Assembly (NCBI GenBank): GCA_027487815.1
Contig: JAIYCW010000017.1
Span: 310,001-374,000, forward strand
Source: Burkholderiales bacterium
GTDB taxonomy: Bacteria; Pseudomonadota; Gammaproteobacteria; Burkholderiales; Burkholderiaceae_E
DNA length: 64,000 nt
Direction: 5' to 3'
The position numbers and the translations under genes were made by a program. The notes under the pieces are model-generated. The model did not search any database. It was given only the letters and a program-made list of their open reading frames with translations, and was not told where the DNA came from. Position 1 is the stretch's first letter. Every line of letters starts with the position of its first letter. Of the stretch, positions 1 through 10,236 are shown piece after piece.

Positions 1-3000
1 CACCCCAATCAGGTTACCGACTACCGAGTTGTTGATCGATCCTACCGTGAGGGTTACGCCGTTTCCGGCATTGCCGCTGATGAGATTTCCATTGCCCAAA
101 CCGCCGATGGCGTTGTTTTGACTCCCACCAGATACGCTTACGCCACTACTGCCATTACCTGGCGCCAATGTCCCGCTTGCATCTGTACCAATGAAGTTGC
201 CGACAACACTAGCCGACTGGGATGCATTGAGATCGATCCCGGCTTGGTCAAAGCCGTTGATGATCAACCCGCTTATTGCGAAACCCGAGGCACCGTTCAC
301 CCGCAAGCCGCTCGCCCCAGTGGTGGCCGAACCATCAAGCTCAACCACCGGGCGATTGAGGCTTGCACCAGACTGCGTGAACCCTTCAATCGAAACGCCG
401 CTCGATATTGTGGGCAAGGCTGAGGTTGGCGCGATTCTCCACCAGCTGCGCGCGGTACCAGCCAGGTAGTCAGCATCAAAGTCAGTAATTGCGGCTTCAG
501 CCAAAGAGGTGCTCACCGGAGCAGAAAAGCCAGCGGCGCCATCTTCGCGGTAGTACAGACGATTCGGGTCATTTAAAGCCAGGGCGAACTGAATCTGATC
601 GACGCCCCCAACTCCGTTGGCCGTCAAATTCGCCGCGCTTATTGCCTCGCGCAAGGAGATCAGGCCATCAGCTCCCCGGTTGGCCACCAGGGCAGCAATA
701 GAGGAGGTGTCACCATCAGCGACATCGGAAGTTGTGTCGACAACGATGATGTTGCGCGTGTCGTTATCGGTGTTGTTGAGAGCGACCGGGCTGATTGCAA
801 GCGCTTGATAAGTGGCATCCGCGCTTGCCACCGAGAATTGCAAATTGAATCCGATGGTGCCATCGATAAACAGATCATCGCGGCCCGTGATGTCAACAAA
901 CTGGGGCGTGCTCCAATTCAGGGTATCAAAGGTCAGGGAGGTGACTGAAAGCGTTGCCTCAGTTGTGTCCGAGAGGCTGAGCAACACGGTGACTGATGCT
1001 GTTGGCGGAGTGGCAAGGCTGATTTGTACTCGCGCGCTTGCTCCCGCCTCGGAAGTGATGTTACCGCCTACCAGCGACACATTCACTGCCGCCGCATCGG
1101 CAATCGTGCGATTGGCGGCAAGCTCCGAGGTACCGCTGTAGACTCCCGCACCGAGTTGACGGGTCGCTGTCGCGGTAACAAATGCACTTCCTGGTGGCCG
1201 TGTGAAACCCAGGTTGGAGAAACTTGCATTACCGCTCGCATCTGTAGTCACAACCGTCGCGCCGAGATAACTCAAAGCGCCGCCATATCCCCCGCCCTCC
1301 GATACCGACCCGCTGAAGAATTCAATACGGTACTGGGCGTTGGGTTCCGAGTTGATGGTACCGCTCACAAGAACGGTTCCAGCATTGCCCACCACCGAAC
1401 TGATAACCGGAAAATTCTGACCCGCATTCGGCCCGATATCCACATCCAGCGTATCGTTCGCCAAAACCGTGCCATTGGCTCCCAAGTCAATGGCTTGGGG
1501 TCCAAAGGAAAAAATGCGATTCCCCAGAATCGAATTGCTGGCTCCCGCACCTGCGGCCAGACTCACTCCACTTCCAGCAATATTCGCCAAGATGTTGCCC
1601 AGTCCGGCCGTGTCACTTCCCACTCTGGTGTTATCGGCTCCCGTCTCAATCACAATCCCGCTGCCAGTCAATCCAAGATTCAGCGTGCTTGCAAAATTAG
1701 TGCCTATTGCATTGCCCCAAATCAAGGTGCCATCGCTGCCGGTGCCCAATCGAATTGCCGTGGCGCTGGTGCCGATCTGATTGCCTTGCCCGATGCCACC
1801 AATCTGGGTGCCCACAGAATTTCGGATTGATATCGCATCACCGGGAGATCCCGAAAGAACATTGCCCAGAATCACGTTGTTATTCGACCCGCTGGTGATG
1901 TCAAGCAATGCACTTTCCCCGCCGAGCAATCCACTGCCGCTAAAGGTGTTGCCGAAAAGCAGATTGTTGTTGGCATTCGTGTAAAGCTCCACCGCATTGC
2001 CGCCCGACTGGGAAATCAGGTTTCCAGCGATTTGGACCCCACTTAGATCGCGCATCGCAATACCTGCCGATGTATTGTTTACCTGGGCCGGACGCGTAAT
2101 TTCATTGCCTTGAATCAGGGAGTTACTGGATCCGGCCTCAAGCGAAATTGCATGACCGTTAGACCAACCGATCAGGTTGTTTCGAATGGTCACCTCGCCC
2201 AGGGCACGGATACCCACCGCCTGAATGCGCAATGCCGCGCCAGGATCTGAATAGCTTGTAGCACTCACCCCGATCAGGTTGTCTTCAATCACGGTGCCAC
2301 TGGCTGCACTGACCCGAATCGTGGCTGTTGCCGCGTTTCCGGCTGTACCACCACCCAACAATGAGAGCCCGGCTATGCGGGTGCCATTGCCTGCCGTGAT
2401 GTCGAACAGGGCTGACGAATTGGCAACACCCACGATTTCAATTTCCGGTCTCTGATAGGTCGTCAGGCCGAATGAAGGGGCACCCACCCCCACCGTGCCC
2501 CCAGTTCCGAACACTCCAGGATTCGTATTGCCATTCCATGCGGTTTGCGTTGCACCATTGATCACCACTGCGTCGCTTAGTGCTGCCAGGCTGCTATTCA
2601 ATGTAAATCGGGCGACCCCAGAGCTGTACCCCGGATCACTGGAGATGACTCTAAAGCTTGACGACTGCACGCCAGTCAGGGCATTGCTGTTGTTTACAAA
2701 CTGCCGCAAGCTGCCTTGCGCAAAGCGATTGGTGGAGCCATCCTGATCGGTATCGCCGGTATGGGTAATTGCGTTATAGGAAAAGCCGAAGTCAGCGCCA
2801 GTATGGTTATCCGTATTGAGTTCAACGCGAATCACATGCTCTGCACCTATCAGGCCACCAGGTATCACATTGTCGCTAGCGCTTGCACTCGCCCCACCGA
2901 AAAGTGCGCCTGCTGAAGCGCTAAAGCTCGGGCCGCCCGCACCATTGCGCAGGGCGCCTGCACCAGCGTAGGTTTGCTCGGCCCAGATATCCTGGGGCAC

Positions 3001-6000
3001 ATAGCCTGCAGCAGTAGTGAGATTCGCAGAGGCAAGTTCAGTAGACGAGACCACTACCCAGTAGGTCAACCCCTGCCGAAGCGCGGCAACACTGTAGTTG
3101 CCCATTGCATCGGTAAATACTGTCCCAACAAACGTGTCGCCAGCTCCGGGCGTGCCGTCGCCATTATCAAAAAAGATACGTACCGGCACATTAGCAAAGC
3201 GCTGGGTTTCAGGGGCAGAGATGTTTCCCTCGCCCGCGACGTCATGAAAGATCGTGCCCGAAAGATCCCGCCCCTGCTCTGCGGCAATTCCGTTGGAAAA
3301 CTCCGAACTCTGTCCTGCGCTATTGGTCACGATTGCAGTGACAAACTCACCCACGGCCACCGATACGTTGAGCGTATGGCGAAACGCCAGAAGCCCCGGT
3401 CCACCACTGAATGTTTCACTACCCAGATAACGGGCACCTTCTCCTGAGCCCGATACATGCACCGAAACACTGGCGTAATAGTCGACCTGATAGGTGCCAC
3501 CAGCACTTTCGAAGGTGGAAGCGATAGCCACCCTGCCTGCATTGGTGCCTACAGCGGAAATGGCCAAGGTGTTTTGCAACGCGTTGGGCCCGCTATCTGC
3601 ATCCAGGCTATCGTTAGGCGTCACGCCGTCATCATTAAGATCAATCCCCAGCGCCGTGCTGTTTCGGATGCTGTTGCCCCGAATCTCGACGCTGGCGGTG
3701 CCTCGAACCTGTATACCTTGATTGCGGGCGTTTGCAATTACATTGCCTTGTCCGGCAAGCACCGAGCCAATGACCACATTGCTGGCATTTTCTGCCACAA
3801 CGCCGATTCCGATGCCTGCTTGAGCACCCTGCGCATTAACGCCAATGGTGTTCCCAAAAATTCCGATGTTGTTGGCACCGGTATCCACACGCACACCTTG
3901 AGTATTGGGTCCAAAGCCTACGATGGTATTGCCTAGACCCACCCCGCCAACGGTGATGTTGTTAGCTCCGGCACGCGCATAAATCGCGCCACTTCCGTTA
4001 TCGCTTGACGGGCTGCTCGAACCATCTGAAAACTGGCCGAACCAATTGCCCTGGACGCTGATTGCGTTAGACGCCGCATTGGAGAGTTCCAGACCCCAGG
4101 CATTGTTTGCCGCAAACACGTTGCGATGCTGAGCACTTGAACCGCCGATTTGGATGTTGGATCCACCAACAATCTGGATCCCGTTACCGCCGTTACCCAG
4201 CGCAGCCATGCCCAGAGCATTCAGTCCGATGGTATTGCCAGCGATGACATACCCCGATCCGCCGACGATTTGAATACCGCTTAGGCCATTGCCCGATATC
4301 AGATTTCCGGCGCCTGGCTGGTTACCGCCAACAGTCACCGGGCCGGATTCGATACGAATACCGAAGTCACCATTGCCGAGCGCCGCTGTGCCCGACACAT
4401 TGGTACCAATGTAGTTGCCCTGCAAAACTACATTGCTCACAGCATTCAGGATGTTGATCCCCGTGAAGCGATTGCCCGAAATCAGATTGCGCTCCAGAGC
4501 GCTTGTGCCCCCGATCTGGATATTGCTGGAGTTGCCACCAATCACAATGCCGTCCTCGTTGTTGGGACGGGCCAACTGTCCGGTCACATCAGTGCCAATG
4601 AAGTTGCCCTGCAAGGTGATGTTGCTGGCATCCCAAATGATTATCCCTTCATCGCCGGCTTGATTGAGGACCAACCCGCGCACACTCGAACCCGAGCTGC
4701 CGCCGGCAAACTGCAGAATATGGTTGCCCGAGCTACGCGGCAGGCTGCTGCCATCCAGCACGACAACTGGCCGCGAAGACCCATCCGGGCCAAAGCGATA
4801 ATCCGCCTCAGTGCTGCCATCAATGCTCAAGGCTGATGTGATCATGGGCAACACACCCGCACCAGTGCTATTGATATTGATCGTATGGGCTCCAGCAACC
4901 AATGGATCGCTGATCCGAAACTCAATGCGATCCGCCCCGCCGATGCCATCAGGCGTTGCATTGGCAGCCGCTATCGCCTCGCGAAGACTGATGCGTCCGT
5001 CAGCGCCCATATTTGAGTACAGCGCTTCAATGCTCGACGTGTTGCCGTCGGCCGTATCGCTTGTGGTGTCGACAAAGAGGGTATTGAACGTATCGTTATC
5101 CGTGTTGGTCAGCACAACATCGGCGATGTTCAGACCGGAATAGTTTGGATCCGTGGAGATCAGGGCATCCGTCTGCAACGAGTAGCTTATGGTTCCATCA
5201 ATAAAACTGTCGTTCAGCCCGGTGATGGTGATCACCCTTGGGTTATTCCAATTTCCGTTATCAAAGGTAATGCTGGCCATTGAGAGCGTTGCTTCAGTAG
5301 CATCGCTCAAACTGAAATTGAGCGTCACATTGGCGGTGGGTGCGGAAGTGAGGGCTACCTGAAACTGAACACTGCTGCCGCTTTCAGAAGTGCTATTGCC
5401 TCCCAGCGCAGTAAACGAAACACCGGCACTGGATGCACTGGCAAGAATATTGGCGGAGAACTCCGAAGTGGAGCCAAAGACACCCCCACTCAAATCACGC
5501 GTTGCAGTCGCGCTGACACTATGGCCCACGGGAATCGTGACGCCGCTTAGGCTGGCACTGAAATTGGCATTGCCGGCGCCATCGGTAGCAACGCTGGTTG
5601 ACCCCAGATAAACCCGACCCTCGCCGTGCCCGCTGGAATCACCGCTCGGTGATGAGAAAAACTCAATACGAAATGCCGCTCCAGGACTGGAATTGATCGA
5701 CCCGGTAATCGTGGTATCACCAGCCGTCGAGATCGCGCTGATGAGCACCGGAAAGTTCTGCAGATCGTTGGCACCGGCATCGGCGTCACCGGCATCGTTG
5801 CTGGTGACATTGGCTGCGTTTTGCGAGCCTCCCGCCAGATTGATTCCGAGACCGCTGTTCCCGAAAATGGAGTTGCCCAGGATGCTGTTGCCGGTAGACC
5901 CGGACCACACCTGAATACCACTGTCTGTTGAGGTGTTGGCAATGATGTTGCCCTGCCCGGCCACCACGCCACCGATCAACGCATTGCTCGACCCGCCGAG

Positions 6001-9000
6001 CGCACGTATGTTGATGTCGCCGTTGCCCAACCCGGCTTCGCCAAGCATGGTTGTGCCAATCGCATTCGCCTGAATCACGGCACTGGTCGTGCCGTTGTTC
6101 AGATCAATGCCGCCTTGAGCATTGCGGGTAAATTCATTGCCGCGCCCAATCCCGCCGATTTTCACCGAAGAGGCACCCTGCACATCAATGCCCAGGCGCG
6201 AGAATCCATCGATACGCAGGCCATAGATTTCCGAGCCATTGGCTGCCGTAGCAAGTGCCAGCCCCGAGGCGAGCCCGGCCACTGACGAGCCATCAATCAT
6301 GACCACTGGCCGGTTGAGAAAGTCTGCGTGGGTCGACCCATCGATAATCACCCTGTCAGTGATGACAGGCAGGGCCGAGCTTAAGGCAATCGTGTGATAT
6401 CCCGAGACCAAGGGCCCGCTGATATCAAACCCGACAAAATCGGCGCCGCCCGTCCCATTGCTGGTGTTGTTGGCGGCAAGCAGCGCCTCTCGCAAGCTGA
6501 TCACACCATCAGCGCCCCGATTGGCCAGCAGGGTACTGATCGAAGTCGTGTCGCCGTCCAGTACATCGCTGGTAGTGTTTACCGTGATTGAAGATTGCAA
6601 TGCGCTTGTGGCGACCACGGCCTGGCCAAGCTCCGAAGTGTTGCCAAACACGCCCGGCGAGATTTCAGCACTTGCAGTTGCGCTTACATATTCACCAAGT
6701 GCCACGACTCCTGCCAAGCTTCCGGATGCACTTGCGGTGCCGGCGGGATCAAGCAACAGGTTGATCGCACCGACAAATCGTTGCGCCTGACCACTGCCTG
6801 CGCTACCTGGAGTCGACGAAGCAAAGAACTCAATCCGGTATGTGGTGTTGGGCTGCCCGGTCAGCTGCAGGTCATAGGTCATCGCTCCACCATTGGTGCG
6901 TATATCCCGCAGCACCGGATAGTTTTGCAGTGTATTGGGACCAATGTCAGAATCCGGTGCGGGATCGTTGGGTGAGACCCCGTCTACCGCAAGATCGATG
7001 GCAAGACCGGTGTTGTCGCGAATTTCATTGCCAAGCACTGCAGCCGAAGATGCGCTGCCAATCACTCCAACCCCCAAAGCGTTAAACGCGATGAGATTGG
7101 CTTGCACCGCAGAGACACCGCCCACTGAGGTGCCCGTCGAGCCGGCCTCTATACGAATGCCGTCTCCAAGGTTGCCACGCGCTTGAGTGCCTGTGCGGTC
7201 CGTCCCGATGTAGTTGGCTTCAATAAGGGTGCCTTGTGTACCCGAATCGGACACCATGACACCCGCCTGACCGTTGGACGCGATGATGTTGCGATCCGCT
7301 GCGGCCGACAAGCCGATACGGGTATTGGTGGCGCCGGCGCCAACCCAAACCCCATGCAGGGAATTGGAAAGGCTGGTGGTGCCATCAACCGCCAGTCCGA
7401 TCAGGTTACCGGCAACCGAGTTTCTATCAGTGCCAGGATCAAGCACCACCACGCCATATTGCGAATTGCCAGAGATCACATTGCCGGAAAAAGCTGCCGT
7501 GCCGCCTATCTGATTATTGGTTGCGCCAACAAAAAGCCCAACTCCGCTCATTCGATTAGCGATGGCTTGAGACCCAGTGCGATCGACGCCGATATAGTTG
7601 CCAAAAATCCGGTTGTCGGTGGCATTGCTTCCTGCAGCAATCACACCATAGGCGTTGCCACCAATGACATTGCGATCTGCCGCATTAACCCCGCCGATGG
7701 TGTTATTGGACCCCTGTATTTCGATCCCGTCACCGCCGTTCTCGAATGCAGCGCCCAGAGTGGCGCCAGAGAAATCAATGCTACCGATATAGTTTCCTGC
7801 GATCAGGTTTCCATTGGAGCCTGCAGCGACATAAATACCATCTACTGCGAAGTTTCGAATGATCAGACCACGCACCACACTGTTGTCCGCACTGCCATTC
7901 AACCCCAGGCCAGTGACCCCAACAAGATCGTTACCATCGATTGCTACAACCGGGGTGCTGGAAAATCCAGTTTGTGTCGTAGCATCCAGAATCACGCGAT
8001 CGGTGATCGTTGGAAGTGCATCTTGCAGCGTAATCACGTGATTTGATGCACCCGCGATTCGGAACAAACTGGTTTGCGTTCCCGTTAAGGCATTGGAGTT
8101 CCGGATGAACTGATCCAGGGAGCCCTGAACGCTTCGATTCTCGCCCCCTCGGTCATCCCCGTCACGAACCGTGGTAATGAGGTTGGCCGAGAACCCGAAG
8201 TTCGCATCCACAGGAGCGGCATTGGTGACCTCCCTGCGAATCACATGCTCTCGTGAGCTCAAGCTTGCCAGGCCGTCACTGACATCCCGTCGCATACCTC
8301 CATACAAAGCGCCAGCACTGGAGCTGGTTGAATAGGTCGAGCCATCAAAAGTGACCCCACCAGCGCTCGCATAGGACTGCTCAAACCAGGTGTCCGCGTT
8401 GCTAAAGCCACCGTTGAGCGCTCCACTGATGGTCATTGACTCAACAACAACCCAGTAGGTGCCAAAAGCGGGAGTCACAATCTCGTAGCGCCCGTCAACT
8501 CCGCTGGTGGCTGTGCCGCCCAGCAAATCACCATCATCGAGCACGCCGTCACCATCATCCAGATAGGCGCGCACTGTCACCCCGGCGAGACCTGTTTCGC
8601 CGGATTCATTAACAATCGCGTCACCATCAACATCGTGATGAAGCGTCCCGGTGATGACATTGAAGACTTGAACCGTGCGGCTGAACTCCGAGGTTTCAAC
8701 CGGAATCCCTGCTGCGATTCGGGTAGTGGTAATACTGATCCACTCGCCTGCTTGCACCGAAGCGTTAAGCGGCACACTGAGATTAATGGTTCCAGTGGTG
8801 ACACTGCTGATATCGAAGTAACCGACAAATCGCGTTCCTTCGCCATACCCGCTGGCATCGGGGCCAGCATTTGCAAACACCTCATACCGATAGTTGGTGC
8901 CCGCCTGGACATCAAGAGTGAGATCCATCTTCAGCAGCGAACCGGTACTGCTTGCGGAGTTGATGGTGACGAAATTCAGCTGGTTATTGGGGCCACCATC

Positions 9001-10236
9001 ACCGTCACCTGGATCATTGAGCGTGACACCATCTGCCCCCAGATCAATGCCAAGACCGGTGCTGTTCCGGATGGAATTGCCCAGGATTGCTGCGCGGGCT
9101 GTGTCGCGCACGATGATTCCCGGGCCCTGGTTAAAGGCAATCAGGTTGGCCTGAGCGGCCTGAGTCCCGCCGATCAGAACATTGCTGGAGTTTCCTTCAA
9201 CATTGATTCCGGTTTGCGAATTCCCGAGATTTAGGATGCCCGCGGCGTTGGTGCCAATCCAATTCCCCTGGATGGTGACATCGCTGGTATTTGAAACGCG
9301 AATCCCGCCCGTGGCAAATGCACTGTTTCCCGCGATAAGATTGCCCTGATTCAGCCCGCTGCCCCCAATCACAATACTGCCTCCGGCAGCATTCAGATCA
9401 ATACCTTCCTGACCATTGCCAAACACCACAGTGCCATCGGCAGAAGTACCAATCGTGTTGCCCTGGATAGTCACATTGCTGGCACCCTGGCTGATGGCAA
9501 TGCCATCTGCTCCGTTTGCACTGAGGATGTTGTTCGTGACCATTGAGTTGGCACCCTGGCGAAGCCAAATACCCACATTGCCATTGCCTAGCGCCGTAGC
9601 CCCGCCATAAGCAAGACCAATCGTGTTCATGCTGATGGTGTGTCCACCGGACTCGGAATCAATCCCTGAGTTCCAGTTCGCCGCAATCACATTGTTTGTG
9701 ATGGTTGCGCCGCCAGCGCTGTTACTTAGGAAAATGCCCTGATCCCTGTTGCTTGCAGCCGAGCTGTCGCGACGCAGGCCAATAAAGCTGTTGGTGATCG
9801 TCACGTTGGGCGCAAATACTGCAAAGCCCGAAAACGCATTATTGACACTTATCAAGGCATTGATCGACACATTGGCTGCATTAATGGTGAGGCCGGATGA
9901 GTTGTTAAGGGCGCCATCAATTTCGATCACCGGGCGGCCATCACCCGCAACAAAATCTGGATCAGTGGCACCATCAATCACAACAGCATCGGTAATCACA
10001 GGCATCCCAAAGGGCGACCGGATGCTGTGTACGCCATTGACCAGCGCGTCAGGGATATTGAAATGAATCCGATCCCGAGACGTCCCATTGGGCGTGGAAT
10101 TGGTGGCCTGGATCGCTTCGCCCAGGCTGATCAGACCGTCAGCGCCCGGATTGGCGATCAAGGCGGCAATCGAGGATGTATCGCCATCGCGAACATCGTC
10201 CGCCGTCGTGACTGTGACAGTGCTATGCACATCTGC
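1..10236 (-). repeat. At least six long CSLREA-like / right-handed beta-helix modules in the giant protein
   Basis: Modules begin near 10236, 8190, 6590, 5090, 2790 and 770. Four of them open with DGDTSSI or a close variant followed by (I/L)SL(R/G)EAI. The other two (8190 and 2790) follow SdrD-B-like segments and a shared HVIR...FGFS stretch and carry GSL-(D/R)-QF. Each continues into asparagine- and glycine-rich beta-helix rungs such as QIGGT, GNLIAGN and VIGGV. The first five close with IDLG-x(N)DGVTxND...GPNxLQN and a TSEFS Ig-like segment; the sixth is cut by the window edge. CSLREA proper would have Cys in front of SLREA; here the residue is Ile. Confidence 0.7.

Noticed and set aside
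1024-1830. A 268-codon plus-strand open frame inside the first 12 kb, with several more plus-strand frames of 100-290 codons
   Set aside because: They lie opposite the continuous minus-strand giant frame, whose translation shows regular repeats and known domain motifs; the plus-strand translations have none.
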